A stretch of DNA of 15,807 bases from an uncultured Bacilli bacterium (GCA_949879835.1 CATLBU010000011.1:1-15807); one strand, 5' to 3'. Counted from the first letter of the stretch, positions 5,651-13,935 are shown. Program-made: numbers and translations. Notes: generated from the sequence alone by a model not told the origin.

Positions 5651-7983
5651 ACTTTCACAAACTCTTTCTTTTTTAAAAATTTCATAACATCTTTATAATT
5701 TTTTACTGGGATATATTCTATATCCTCTTTCACCTCATCTGGAATATCCTCTAAATCTTTAACATTCTCTTGGGGAATAATAATGGTTCGAATTCCATTT
5801 CGATGAGCACCTATCGATTTTTCCTTTAAACCACCAATTGGTAAAACTTTTCCTCGAAGGGTAATCTCTCCAGTCATAGCAATATCACTAGGAACTTTAA
5901 AATTCGTAAATAAACTAATCATGGTTGTTACTAATGTAATTCCAGCACTAGGTCCATCCTTAGGAATTGCCCCTTCTGGAACATGAATATGAATATCATT
6001 TTCTGTAATTAGGGGGTAATCAACATGAAAATATTTACAATTAGATTTGATATAATTAAGAGCAATAATCGCACTTTCTTTCATAACATCTCCCAGTGAT
6101 CCAGTTAACACTAAATTCCCATTTCCTTTAAAATAATTGGCTTCAATTGGTAAAACATCTCCTCCAAATTTTGTATAAGCAAGCCCATTTACTACTCCGA
6201 TTTCTGTTTGTTTATTACTTCCAATAAAGCTGTACTTTTGTTTTCCTAGGTATTCTTCTATTCTTTTCTTATCAATTATTACTTTATTTACTAGAACATG
6301 GCTAAAAACTATCGATGTTACAATTTTTCGAATAATTGTTGATAGATTTCTCTCTAAATCACGAACCCCTGATTCTTTTGTATAATATCGGATAATGTAA
6401 AGTAATACTTCATCCTTTATGTCAATCCCCTTTACATTAACACCATGTTCTTTACAGATTTTTGGCAACAAATACTTTCTTGAAATATCCAATTTTTCAT
6501 ATTCTGTATATCCAGATAACATGACAATTTCCAAACGATCTTTTAATGCTTCAGGAATATCTTCTATATTATTGGCAGTCGCTATAAACATTACTTTAGA
6601 TAAATCGAATTCTTCTTCGATATAATTATCACTAAAATATTGATTTTGTTCAGGATCTAGAATTTCTAACATAGTGCTCGCAGGATCTCCCTTATATCCA
6701 TAAGTCATTTTATCAATTTCGTCAATCAAGAAAACAGGATTCATACTTTTTGCTTTTTTCATCGATTGAATAATTCTTCCTGGGCTAGCTCCAATATAAG
6801 TTCGACGATGTCCGATTAATTCAGCTTCATCTGTAATTCCTCCAACCGATATTTTAACAAAATTGCGATTCATTGCTTTCGCAATACTAAATGCTAAAGT
6901 TGTTTTTCCAACCCCTGGTGGACCAACCAGGCAAATAATAGGAGAACGAAGGCTACTAGTCATTTGTTTTACTGCCAAGTACTCTATAATCCTCGTCTTA
7001 ACTTTCTCTAAGCCATTGTGTGAATCATCTAATTGTTTACGAACATCTTCTAATTGATTATTATCTACTGTATATTTCCCCCATGGAAGATCCAATAGCC
7101 ACTCTATATAGGTTCTAGTAGTATTAATTTCTGGAGAGGTATTACTTAAAATTTCATAACGCTTTAATTCATTTTTTAATTTATCTCTAATTTGTTCTGG
7201 AACTTGAATTTTCTCTATACGCTCCTTAATTTGTTCAACTTCTACATCTTTTAAGGACGTATCTCCTAATTCTTCTTTAATAGCTTTCATTTTTTCTCTT
7301 AAAAGATATTCCTTTTGGTTATCTTCCATTTCTTTTTGAACTTTTGTATCTAATTTCTTTTCAATTTGAAACATCTCTTTTTCACGATAAATATCTTCTA
7401 ATATCATTTCTAATCGTTTTAAAGAACTAGTTTGCCTTAGATACTCAATTGTTCTAAAATTATCAATCTGTAGATAGGGAACAATAATATCTGTCATTTT
7501 ATTTAATGAATTTACATTATGAATAAGTGATAATACACTATTACTAACATAAGGCAAATTTTTAATATAACTCTCCATTTCACGATACAATTTTCTAGTA
7601 AAAGCTTCCTCCTCTTTTTCAGAAATAACATCGATTTCAGACTTAGAAATAATAGATTCTAAAATATCATCTTCTCGATTTTTATTTAAATATTCATGAA
7701 CCTTTGCTCGATAAAGTCCAGTAATCGTTACTCTTACCTTCCCATTTGGTAGTTCCATTTTATGACTAATCTTGGATACCACTCCATATTTTTCTAATTG
7801 ATTAATATTTGGTTTTTCCTCTAATAAATTAATTTGACTAACAACCAAAACATGATTGTCATGAAATAATTCTGATACATCTACAATACTCTTACTATCA
7901 TCGTTTTCAAACTCTAAACGAATGTCATTATTAGGAAGTAATATTATTCTCCTTAGAATAATCACTGGTAGATTTGTTTTCAA
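5647..7983 (-). CDS. lon: Lon ATP-dependent protease (LonA type)
   Basis: The 778-residue product has the full LonA architecture. It comprises an N-terminal substrate domain (about 1-200), a coiled-coil connection (about 200-290) and an AAA+ module with Walker A GPPGVGKT (354-361) and Walker B FLIDEID (418-424). The C-terminal serine protease domain carries the Ser-Lys dyad, S679 in DGPSAG and K720 in GGLKEKS. It degrades misfolded and regulatory proteins in the cytoplasm as a hexamer. The start is taken as TTG at 7983, because GGGAGGTG (7989-7996) lies five bases upstream. A TTG at 7998 is in frame but abuts this site. It has its own promoter and is separated from nrnA by a terminator. No CtsR or CIRCE operator was seen. 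The spore-forming context recalls the lonA-spoVID neighbourhood of Bacillus. Confidence 0.96.
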   Translation of the reverse strand: MKTNLPVIILRRIILLPNNDIRLEFENDDSKSIVDVSELFHDNHVLVVSQINLLEEKPNINQLEKYGVVSKISHKMELPNGKVRVTITGLYRAKVHEYLNKNREDDILESIISKSEIDVISEKEEEAFTRKLYREMESYIKNLPYVSNSVLSLIHNVNSLNKMTDIIVPYLQIDNFRTIEYLRQTSSLKRLEMILEDIYREKEMFQIEKKLDTKVQKEMEDNQKEYLLREKMKAIKEELGDTSLKDVEVEQIKERIEKIQVPEQIRDKLKNELKRYEILSNTSPEINTTRTYIEWLLDLPWGKYTVDNNQLEDVRKQLDDSHNGLEKVKTRIIEYLAVKQMTSSLRSPIICLVGPPGVGKTTLAFSIAKAMNRNFVKISVGGITDEAELIGHRRTYIGASPGRIIQSMKKAKSMNPVFLIDEIDKMTYGYKGDPASTMLEILDPEQNQYFSDNYIEEEFDLSKVMFIATANNIEDIPEALKDRLEIVMLSGYTEYEKLDISRKYLLPKICKEHGVNVKGIDIKDEVLLYIIRYYTKESGVRDLERNLSTIIRKIVTSIVFSHVLVNKVIIDKKRIEEYLGKQKYSFIGSNKQTEIGVVNGLAYTKFGGDVLPIEANYFKGNGNLVLTGSLGDVMKESAIIALNYIKSNCKYFHVDYPLITENDIHIHVPEGAIPKDGPSAGITLVTTMISLFTNFKVPSDIAMTGEITLRGKVLPIGGLKEKSIGAHRNGIRTIIIPQENVKDLEDIPDEVKEDIEYIPVKNYKDVMKFLKKKEFVKV

Positions 7984-7988
7984 AATAA

Positions 7989-7996
7989 CACCTCCC
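7989..7996 (-). promoter_or_regulatory. Strong ribosome binding site fixing the TTG start of lon
   Basis: The minus strand reads GGGAGGTG, five bases before TTG at 7983. No ATG is available near the N-terminus of the Lon domain, so the TTG start is well supported. Confidence 0.75.
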
Positions 7997-8012
7997 AAAA
8001 TAATTGTTTTTT

Positions 8013-8041
8013 ATTATAGTACAAAGAAATTGAAAAGTCTA
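8013..8041 (-). promoter_or_regulatory. Sigma-A-type promoter of lon
   Basis: TAGACT (8036-8041, four of six matches to TTGACA) is followed by a 17-base spacer and a perfect TATAAT (8013-8018). The predicted start is near 8006, giving a leader of about 23 bases before the TTG codon. Confidence 0.7.
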
Positions 8042-8075
8042 TGAAAAAATAAGAATTTATTATTTTTATTTTCAT
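8041..8075. repeat. AT-rich nested inverted repeat upstream of the lon promoter
   Basis: The outer arms ATGAAAA (8041-8047) and TTTTCAT (8069-8075) enclose AATAA (8048-8052) and TTATT (8057-8061). The block abuts the lon -35 box. It could be an UP-like element or a regulator site, or merely AT-rich spacer. Confidence 0.25.
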
Positions 8076-8081
8076 CGAAAT

Positions 8082-8103
8082 AAAAAAAACAAGTTCAACT
8101 TGT
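8082..8103 (-). terminator. Intrinsic terminator after nrnA
   Basis: The minus strand reads ACAAGT-TGA-ACTTGT followed directly by a T-run (complement of the A-run from 8082). The six-base stem is perfect. The three-base loop is exactly the TGA stop codon of nrnA (8095-8097). It ends the dus-to-nrnA operon. Confidence 0.7.
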
Positions 8104-9057
8104 CTCTTGATAACGCATGCATACTCGGTCTAAATCTTTTACAATATCCTCCACTAATTCAAAATTAGAAAGACGGACTCCACTAGCATATATATGTCCT
8201 CCACCCCCATATTGGGTAGCAACTTCATTAATAATAGGACCTCTAGAACGAATAGAGCCACGAATATTATTGTTATTTTGGTCTTCTGAAAAAACTCCCC
8301 AAGCTATAATTTCAGATATGTAATAAAAATCATTTACTATTTTTCCCGCTGTCGCAGCATCTACATGATACTCATCTAAAATAGATTGAGGAAGACAAAT
8401 ATAAGCAAATCCGTGTTCTGTAATAACTAAATTGTTCGCAATATAACCACTAAATTTTACTTCTTTAAGGGGTTTTAAATATAGTTTCTCATATAGCTTT
8501 GTAAACTCAATATTAGTCTCCTTAATTAGCCTAGAGACTAAATCAAAAGTCTTTGGTGTTGTCCCCCGAAACAAATAACGATCTGTATCAGCAATTAATC
8601 CAATATATAGTTTTTCAGCAGCTTCTTTTGTCATTTTTAATTTTGTTTGAAAGGTCAATTCCATAATTAATTGAGAAGCACTACTCGCAGTAGTATCAAC
8701 GAGTTCTATACCATGAAAGGATTCAATAAAAGGATGATGATCAATTTTAATAATCTCTTTAAATTTGTCAACTTCCACTCCATCCACTCTTTTTTTATCT
8801 GGCGTATCTGTCACAATTAAAAGAGAATCTACATACATATCTTCTGTAAAATGATCAACTTCCCCTATATATTTAAATTTATTAGCAGGACATCCAACCA
8901 CATAAACTTCCTTTTCTGGAAATGTATTTTTTATAATTTCTTTTAATCCTATACTACTGCCTAAAGCATCTGGATCAGGTCCAACATGCCTAGCAATAAT
9001 AATCTTTTTATTATCTTTAATTTTTTTATATATTTTTTTATATATATTGTGAGACAT
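8095..9057 (-). CDS. nrnA: DHH-family phosphoesterase, NrnA-like (nanoRNase/pAp phosphatase)
   Basis: The 320-residue protein shows the DHH/DHHA1 architecture. The first metal-binding motif is HVGPDPDALGS (H24, D28, D30), followed by TDTPD (about 83-87), the DHH motif as IDHHP (about 107-111) and ADTDR. A C-terminal DHHA1 glycine motif GGGGHIYASG lies near residue 290. NrnA degrades short RNA oligonucleotides and pAp. GdpP-like proteins share the domains but carry membrane and GGDEF parts, which are absent here. The start at 9057 has only a weak GAAAG upstream and lies 17 bases after the ackA stop, so it depends on upstream transcription. It is the last gene of the operon. Confidence 0.9.
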   Translation of the reverse strand: MSHNIYKKIYKKIKDNKKIIIARHVGPDPDALGSSIGLKEIIKNTFPEKEVYVVGCPANKFKYIGEVDHFTEDMYVDSLLIVTDTPDKKRVDGVEVDKFKEIIKIDHHPFIESFHGIELVDTTASSASQLIMELTFQTKLKMTKEAAEKLYIGLIADTDRYLFRGTTPKTFDLVSRLIKETNIEFTKLYEKLYLKPLKEVKFSGYIANNLVITEHGFAYICLPQSILDEYHVDAATAGKIVNDFYYISEIIAWGVFSEDQNNNNIRGSIRSRGPIINEVATQYGGGGHIYASGVRLSNFELVEDIVKDLDRVCMRYQETS

Positions 9058-9074
9058 GATATCACAACTTTCTA

Positions 9075-10256
9075 CTAGATAAATGAATAAGCATCTCTTG
9101 CAATCATAACTTCTTCATTTGTTGGAATTACAAAACAAGGAACGGTAGAATCTTCTGTTGAAATAATTCCTTCTTTCCCAAAACGAATCTCATCATTTTT
9201 AGAACGGTCTACTTTGATTCCCAAACAATTTAATCTATCAATGACCATACGTCTTACATGGGGAGCATTTTCTCCAACTCCAGCCGTAAAACAAATAGCA
9301 TCTACGCCTCCAAGTTCTACATAGTATTTAGCAATATATCCAACAATAGAATTTACATATAAATAATGAGCCATAATACTTTGTTTATCTTTCTCAGCTA
9401 TTTTGGCATCGATATCTCGAAAATCACTACTAACACCACTAAGGCCTAACATTCCACTTTTTTTATTCAATTCTTGATCAATTTCATCGATAGATTTTCC
9501 AGTTTTTTTCATTAAATAAGGAATTACGCTATAATCAATATCCCCAGAGCGAGATCCCATTACAATTCCTGCATTAGGAGTGAATCCCATTGTAGTATCA
9601 ATACAACGGCCATCACGAACAGCACTAATAGAACCACCATTTCCTAAATGACATACAATGATATTGCAAAATTCTTTATCTAGTAATTCTCTTGTATATT
9701 CTGATACATATTTATGGCTCATCCCATGAAATCCATATTTACGAATACCATATTTGGTATACCATTCATAAGGAACCGCATATAAAAATCTTTCCTCTTT
9801 CATTGTTTGGTGGAATGCCGTATCAAAGCAAGCTACTTGAATAGCATTTGGAATAGCCTCCATAAAAGCACGAATTCCCATAACATTAGCAGGATTATGA
9901 AGTGGAGCCAAATCTGAAAAGGATTCAATATCTTGAATAACTTCTTGTGTTATGACAACCGAACTAGCATATTTACTTGCTCCATGTACCACTCGGTGTC
10001 CAACTGCTTTAATTTCATCCAAATTATCAATTACCTGATTTTCTAAAAGTTCACGGATAAGTATTTGAACAGCTACCTCATGATCTGATAAATTGCTTTC
10101 TTTTTTTATTTTATCTTCATTTATTTTAATTGTGTAAAAGCTATTTTCTAGTCCAATTCTTTCAAAAGTCCCAGAAATTAAAACTTTCTCCTCAGGCATC
10201 TCATACATTTGAAATTTTAAAGATGAACTACCTGCATTTACTGATAACACTTTCAT
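9075..10256 (-). CDS. ackA: Acetate kinase
   Basis: The 393-residue product is a complete acetate kinase of usual length. Active-site residues known for the family are all present: N7 in VNAGSSSLKF, R88, D145, H177 in GFHGMSH, R236 in GSRSGD and E381 in PTNEEV. The phosphate-binding CHLGNGGS (202-209) is also intact. It interconverts acetyl phosphate plus ADP with acetate plus ATP, the substrate-level ATP step of fermentation. Phosphotransacetylase is not in this window. AGAGGA (10263-10268) lies six bases before the ATG. The gene follows the histidine phosphatase after 16 bases within the dus-nrnA operon. Confidence 0.97.
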   Translation of the reverse strand: MKVLSVNAGSSSLKFQMYEMPEEKVLISGTFERIGLENSFYTIKINEDKIKKESNLSDHEVAVQILIRELLENQVIDNLDEIKAVGHRVVHGASKYASSVVITQEVIQDIESFSDLAPLHNPANVMGIRAFMEAIPNAIQVACFDTAFHQTMKEERFLYAVPYEWYTKYGIRKYGFHGMSHKYVSEYTRELLDKEFCNIIVCHLGNGGSISAVRDGRCIDTTMGFTPNAGIVMGSRSGDIDYSVIPYLMKKTGKSIDEIDQELNKKSGMLGLSGVSSDFRDIDAKIAEKDKQSIMAHYLYVNSIVGYIAKYYVELGGVDAICFTAGVGENAPHVRRMVIDRLNCLGIKVDRSKNDEIRFGKEGIISTEDSTVPCFVIPTNEEVMIARDAYSFI

Positions 10257-10272
10257 TTATTTTCCTCTTTTC

Positions 10273-10788
10273 CTATAAATCATATTCTAATAAACAACAA
10301 TTCGGAACATCAAACTTTAATAAATCTTCATCTTCGCTATACCCTATAATCTGAAAATGAATTGCTCGAATAAGTGAGCCATGTGAAACTACTAATACTG
10401 TTTTGTCTTCATAATTTTGATAGATAGAATCTAAAAATTTTTCAGCTCTAATAAATAGATGATCCATAGACTCTACTCCATTATTAGGAGAATATGCAAT
10501 ACTAGTATTGGTGTTATACTTTGTTCCTTCATAAATCCCCAAATTTTGCTCTATCAAAAGGGAATCTGTTATAATATTCATTTTATTTTCTGTAATAATC
10601 GCTGCAGTTTGAATAGCCCTTTTTAGAGGACTAGAAATACATACATCTATTTCTTTGTCTTTTATTTTTTCTTTTAATAATAGGGCCTCAGACATTCCAT
10701 ATTGATTCAAAGGAATATCGGTATGTCCTTGATAAATTCTCTCCTCATTCCACTTTGTCTGGCCATGTCTAACTAAATATAATCTCAT
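10273..10788 (-). CDS. Histidine phosphatase family protein (GpmB/PhoE/CobC-like)
   Basis: The 171-residue protein is a branch-1 histidine phosphatase. It has RHGQT with R7 and the phospho-accepting H8, R57 in SSPLKRA, the acid E80 in EQNLGIYEG, and SHGSLIRA with H136. This small form is typical of broad phosphatases annotated as phosphoglycerate mutase, PhoE or alpha-ribazole phosphatase. It is shorter than the glycolytic mutase GpmA (about 250 residues), so a mutase role is not supported. The ATG overlaps the lysS stop as ATGA, implying coupled translation. Substrate unknown. Confidence 0.9.
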   Translation of the reverse strand: MRLYLVRHGQTKWNEERIYQGHTDIPLNQYGMSEALLLKEKIKDKEIDVCISSPLKRAIQTAAIITENKMNIITDSLLIEQNLGIYEGTKYNTNTSIAYSPNNGVESMDHLFIRAEKFLDSIYQNYEDKTVLVVSHGSLIRAIHFQIIGYSEDEDLLKFDVPNCCLLEYDL

Positions 10789-12263
10789 GAATCTTTATTA
10801 ATTGGTTTCATAGTAGGGAATAATACATTATCTCGAATATTAGGAGAATCTGTTAACACCTGGACAACTCGATCAATCCCCATTCCCCAACCAGAGATAG
10901 GTGGCATTCCATATTCCATAGCTTCAATATAATCATAATCCATAACCATTGCTTCATCATCACCATCCGCATTTAGTTTTGCCTGTTCTTCGAGTCTCTT
11001 TTGTTGTTCGACAGGATCTACTAATTCAGAATACCCATTAATAATTTCTGCACCATTAATAACTAATTGAAAACGATCTGTAATATTGGCATTTTCATCA
11101 TTCGCACGCGCAAGTGGAGATAATTCAATTGGATGATCGACTAAAAAGACTGGTTCTATCATATATGGTCTAGCCACTTTTTTATACAATAAGTCTACTA
11201 GTTTTCCATATCCAATAGTTTCAATGCTTTCTTCACTTTCAATTTCAATTTTTCTATTTTGAATCTCTGTTAATAATTTTTCTTTAGTATTAAAAATATT
11301 TATATCGATATCAATATATTTCAAAATCAATTCACGGAAAGATACCGTTTCCCAATGTTTTGAAAAATCAATTACATTTTCCCCGATTGAAATTTGTAAA
11401 CTTCCATAAACATTTTCAATTACTGTTTTCAACATACTTTCAATGAAATTCATATTATCCTTATAATTATAATAGCTTACATAACACTCTAGCATTGTAA
11501 AATCTTGTAGATGCGTTGTATCCATACCTTCATTTCTAAAACATCTTGCGAACTCAAAGACTTTGGTAAACCCTCCAACTACAGCCCTTTTTAAATACGT
11601 TTCTGGTGCAATACGAAGATATACATCCATGTCTAATGCATTATGATGAGAAATAAATGGTTTAGCTAAAGCTCCACTTGGTTTATTAATAAGCACTGGT
11701 GTTTCTACTTCAATATAATTTTTGTCTTCTAAGTATCTTCTAATTTCTTTTATAAATTTGTACTTTAATAAAAATCTTTGCCTTGTATCCTCATTCATAA
11801 TTAAATCGATATAACGATTTCTATAACATGATTCTACATCTGTAAGCCCATGAAATTTTTCTGGAAGAGGTTTTAAGGCCTTCCCTAAAAATTGAAACTT
11901 ATCTACTCGAATTGTTTTTTCTCCTGTATGTGTTGTAAAAAGTTCTCCTTCCGCTCCAATGAAGTCTCCTAAATCAAAATTTTCTTTAAAAAATTTATAA
12001 TTTTCTTCACCAACCATATCTACTTTAATAGATAACTGAATAGAACCCTCTATATCACGAATAGTTAAAAAACTTAACTTTCCCATCTTGCGCATTAAGA
12101 CAATACGACCTGCAACGCGAATATCTTTTGTACCATCTTCTAAATTTTTAACATCCTTTAATTCATAATTTGTTTCATATTTTTCAGGATAGGGATTTGT
12201 AATAGATCTAATATTTTCAATTTTTTGCCTACGAACTTGCTCTTGTTCTGTATATTCTTTCAT
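10785..12263 (-). CDS. lysS: Lysyl-tRNA synthetase, class II
   Basis: The 492-residue enzyme charges tRNA-Lys. An N-terminal OB-fold anticodon-binding domain (about 45-130) precedes a class II catalytic core. Motif 1 lies around residues 170-192, motif 2 is FRNEGMDTTH (242-251), and motif 3 is GWGMGIDR near residue 465. Motif 2 continues as LQDFTMLECY, unlike the commoner HNPEFT-type sequence of bacterial LysRS, though the catalytic arginine and glutamate are present. The ATG at 12263 is chosen because GAGGTG (12270-12275) lies six bases upstream. An in-frame GTG at 12272 is part of that site. The adjacency of a dusB-like gene and lysS recalls the yacF-lysS pair of B. subtilis. Confidence 0.95.
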   Translation of the reverse strand: MKEYTEQEQVRRQKIENIRSITNPYPEKYETNYELKDVKNLEDGTKDIRVAGRIVLMRKMGKLSFLTIRDIEGSIQLSIKVDMVGEENYKFFKENFDLGDFIGAEGELFTTHTGEKTIRVDKFQFLGKALKPLPEKFHGLTDVESCYRNRYIDLIMNEDTRQRFLLKYKFIKEIRRYLEDKNYIEVETPVLINKPSGALAKPFISHHNALDMDVYLRIAPETYLKRAVVGGFTKVFEFARCFRNEGMDTTHLQDFTMLECYVSYYNYKDNMNFIESMLKTVIENVYGSLQISIGENVIDFSKHWETVSFRELILKYIDIDINIFNTKEKLLTEIQNRKIEIESEESIETIGYGKLVDLLYKKVARPYMIEPVFLVDHPIELSPLARANDENANITDRFQLVINGAEIINGYSELVDPVEQQKRLEEQAKLNADGDDEAMVMDYDYIEAMEYGMPPISGWGMGIDRVVQVLTDSPNIRDNVLFPTMKPINKDS

Positions 12264-12269
12264 TTCTTT

Positions 12270-12275
12270 CACCTC
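12270..12275 (-). promoter_or_regulatory. Ribosome binding site fixing the lysS start
   Basis: GAGGTG on the minus strand is six bases from the ATG at 12263. It contains the upstream in-frame GTG and overlaps the last base of the preceding gene's TAG stop. Confidence 0.7.
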
Positions 12276-12859
12276 TATTTTTTTACAACTTTTGTATTTG
12301 TTAAAATATCTTGTATTCCTTTTTTGTCCTTTCTATATATTATCATAAAAGCACTTGTAATTACTAGTCCTAGTTGAATAATTCCTAAAATACTTATCAC
12401 ATATAAATACATATTTTTTGGAACAAATAGTAATGCTAAAAAGGATAAAATTAAATAGCCTAATCCATTTACAATTAAATTACGAACAGTTAAGGTAAAT
12501 ATAGATAATTTTTTTTTCTTAGATTCAATCTTAATTTTCATAATATATTTTCCAATAGTTTGACCTTGTAAAAGAAAAGGTACTATTACAAAATAAAGAA
12601 AGATAGTAATGAAATTGATGATTGGAAAAATGACTTGTTTTTGATCTACATCATATATCAGATTAGAATAGTTTCGTAAATAACTTGATGTCTCTATTTG
12701 CCTATTTAAATATTCCTCATTTAAAACTGCTATATCTGTTTGTAAATCAGTAACTGCCTTGGGTTCTGGAATAAACTGATAAATAAATATAATAATGGAT
12801 CCTAAGAAAAGTAGATCAATTAGATAAGCAAGTATTCTTTTTGTAAAATTAACACTCAT
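12275..12859 (-). CDS. RDD family membrane protein
   Basis: The 194-residue protein begins with the RDD-type first helix (KRILAYLIDLLFLGSIIIF, about 7-25, with R8 and D15). A long loop of about 45 residues follows. Then come hydrophobic helices near 77-97, 127-146 and 150-175, with the family's GQTIGKYIMKIKI motif between helices. RDD proteins are multi-pass membrane proteins, some implicated in ion exchange; the function here is not known. AAAGGAG lies seven bases before the ATG. The start overlaps the end of dus by 11 bases and the stop lies 11 bases before lysS, so it is clearly part of the operon. Confidence 0.88.
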   Translation of the reverse strand: MSVNFTKRILAYLIDLLFLGSIIIFIYQFIPEPKAVTDLQTDIAVLNEEYLNRQIETSSYLRNYSNLIYDVDQKQVIFPIINFITIFLYFVIVPFLLQGQTIGKYIMKIKIESKKKKLSIFTLTVRNLIVNGLGYLILSFLALLFVPKNMYLYVISILGIIQLGLVITSAFMIIYRKDKKGIQDILTNTKVVKK

Positions 12860-13835
12860 AATAATTCTCCTTTATAAAATTTTGAATTAAATTCTTAAAT
12901 TCCTGAGTTGTTTTCACTTTAAAAATTTCCTTTTTTAGTTCATTTGTACTAGGAATCTTTTTTAAATACCATGCTGCATGGCTACGCATTTCTAGTACTG
13001 CTATTTTCTCTTCCTTCCACATAGATAACTGATCCAAATGGTGTAAAATCATCTGTAATCTTTCTAAATCACTTACCGTTTTTGGTAAAATTCCCTTTTC
13101 AATATATTCTACACATTCTTTTATTAACCATGGATTTCCTAAAACACCCCTTCCAATCATCACTGCATCACAACCAGTTTCTTCTAGCATTCTCTTGGCA
13201 TCATAACAACTTTTTATATCCCCATTTCCAATTACAGGAATGGAAATATTCTCCTTAACTTGTTTAATAATATTCCAATTTGCATTGCCACTATACCCCT
13301 GACTTCTGGTTCTAGGGTGAATCGTTACTGCTTGTGCTCCTGCTTTCTCTATCATTTTTGCAATCTCAACCGCATTGATGTGATTAGAATCCCAGCCACT
13401 TCTAATTTTCACTGTTACTGGAACAGATACAGTTTCTACAACCGATTTTACTATTTCATAAACTTTACTTGGTTCTTTTAGTAATGCACTCCCTGCTTGT
13501 GATTTTAGTGCAACTTTAGGAACTGGACACCCCATATTAATATCAATAAAAACATTTCTATATATCTGTGTAATCATCTCCGCAGCTTTTGATAAAACCT
13601 CCTTATTAGCTCCAAATATTTGAACCCCTACTGGTATTGTTAAGGTTTCTATTCCCTTTAACATATCAAAAGTTTTCTTGTTATTTCTAACAATTGCTTC
13701 TGCACTAATCAGTTCTGTATAGGCAAGCCCACATCCCATTTTAGTTACAATACCCATAAAGGATGGATTGGATATCCCTGCCATAGGAGCTAATACAACC
13801 TGGTTTTTCATCTCTATATTTCCAATTTTAAACAA
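12849..13835 (-). CDS. dusB: tRNA-dihydrouridine synthase (DusB-like)
   Basis: The protein is a TIM-barrel flavoenzyme reducing uridine to dihydrouridine in tRNA. Signatures (numbered from the preferred start) are VVLAPMAGIS (13-22), INMGCPVPKV (99-108) with catalytic C103, KIRSGW (K143), IHPRTR (H173) and GNGDI (203-207), then IGRGVLGNP, the FMN-phosphate region. The frame is open upstream to 13880, but ATG and TTG codons there fall inside or next to a promoter. The TTG at 13835 gives MFKIGNIEMKN, which matches the known N-terminus of DusB (MFKIGDIQLKN in B. subtilis), and GGTGA lies five bases upstream. The preferred product is 328 residues. ATG codons at 13847 or 13853 are the alternatives. 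Confidence 0.92.
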   Translation of the reverse strand: MFKIGNIEMKNQVVLAPMAGISNPSFMGIVTKMGCGLAYTELISAEAIVRNNKKTFDMLKGIETLTIPVGVQIFGANKEVLSKAAEMITQIYRNVFIDINMGCPVPKVALKSQAGSALLKEPSKVYEIVKSVVETVSVPVTVKIRSGWDSNHINAVEIAKMIEKAGAQAVTIHPRTRSQGYSGNANWNIIKQVKENISIPVIGNGDIKSCYDAKRMLEETGCDAVMIGRGVLGNPWLIKECVEYIEKGILPKTVSDLERLQMILHHLDQLSMWKEEKIAVLEMRSHAAWYLKKIPSTNELKKEIFKVKTTQEFKNLIQNFIKENYYEC

Positions 13836-13840
13836 TTGAA

Positions 13841-13845
13841 TCACC
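13841..13845 (-). promoter_or_regulatory. Ribosome binding site supporting a TTG start for dus
   Basis: GGTGA on the minus strand is five bases before TTG at 13835. It is a partial match to the consensus, and the choice also rests on the N-terminal homology of DusB. Confidence 0.5.
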
Positions 13846-13851
13846 ATTTTC

Positions 13852-13880
13852 ATTATATTATAAATATCTATTTTTTTCAA
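13852..13880 (-). promoter_or_regulatory. Promoter of the dus-lysS-ackA-nrnA operon
   Basis: TTGAAA (13875-13880), a 17-base spacer and a perfect TATAAT (13852-13857). A second TATAAT overlaps it at 13857-13862. Either would give a very short leader of roughly 10-15 bases before the TTG start. The promoter lies directly after the prsW terminator. Confidence 0.68.
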
Positions 13881-13884
13881 TCTA

Positions 13885-13935
13885 AAAAAGGATTAAATCC
13901 GTTTATCCAATCGAGATAATTCATTAATCCTTTTT
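13885..13935 (-). terminator. Terminator embedded in the 3' end of prsW
   Basis: A perfect 12-base inverted repeat (13885-13896 and 13924-13935) encloses 27 bases. On the minus strand the second arm reads TTAATCCTTTTT and is extended by one more T. The TAA stop of prsW (13893-13895) is in the second arm, so the hairpin is made of coding sequence. The loop is long, but the position, between prsW and a new promoter, fits a terminator. Confidence 0.55.

Noticed and set aside
6419..7057. Two plus-strand ORFs inside lon
   Set aside because: Both are antisense to conserved parts of Lon, including the Walker A region, and have no start signals.
8000..8094. CtsR or HrcA (CIRCE) operator upstream of lon
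   Set aside because: Neither the tandem GGTCAAA heptads nor the TTAGCACTC-N9-GAGTGCTAA repeat is present.
8117..8323. Plus-strand 68-codon ORF
   Set aside because: It is antisense to the conserved DHHA1 region of nrnA.
10130..10354. Plus-strand 74-codon ORF
   Set aside because: It is antisense to the start of ackA and the end of the histidine phosphatase gene, with no credible start site.
13260..13481. Plus-strand 73-codon ORF
   Set aside because: It is antisense to the dus catalytic barrel.
12860..13900. T-box or other riboswitch controlling lysS
   Set aside because: lysS has only an 11-base gap before it, and the operon promoter gives a leader of about 10-15 bases, leaving no room for such an element.
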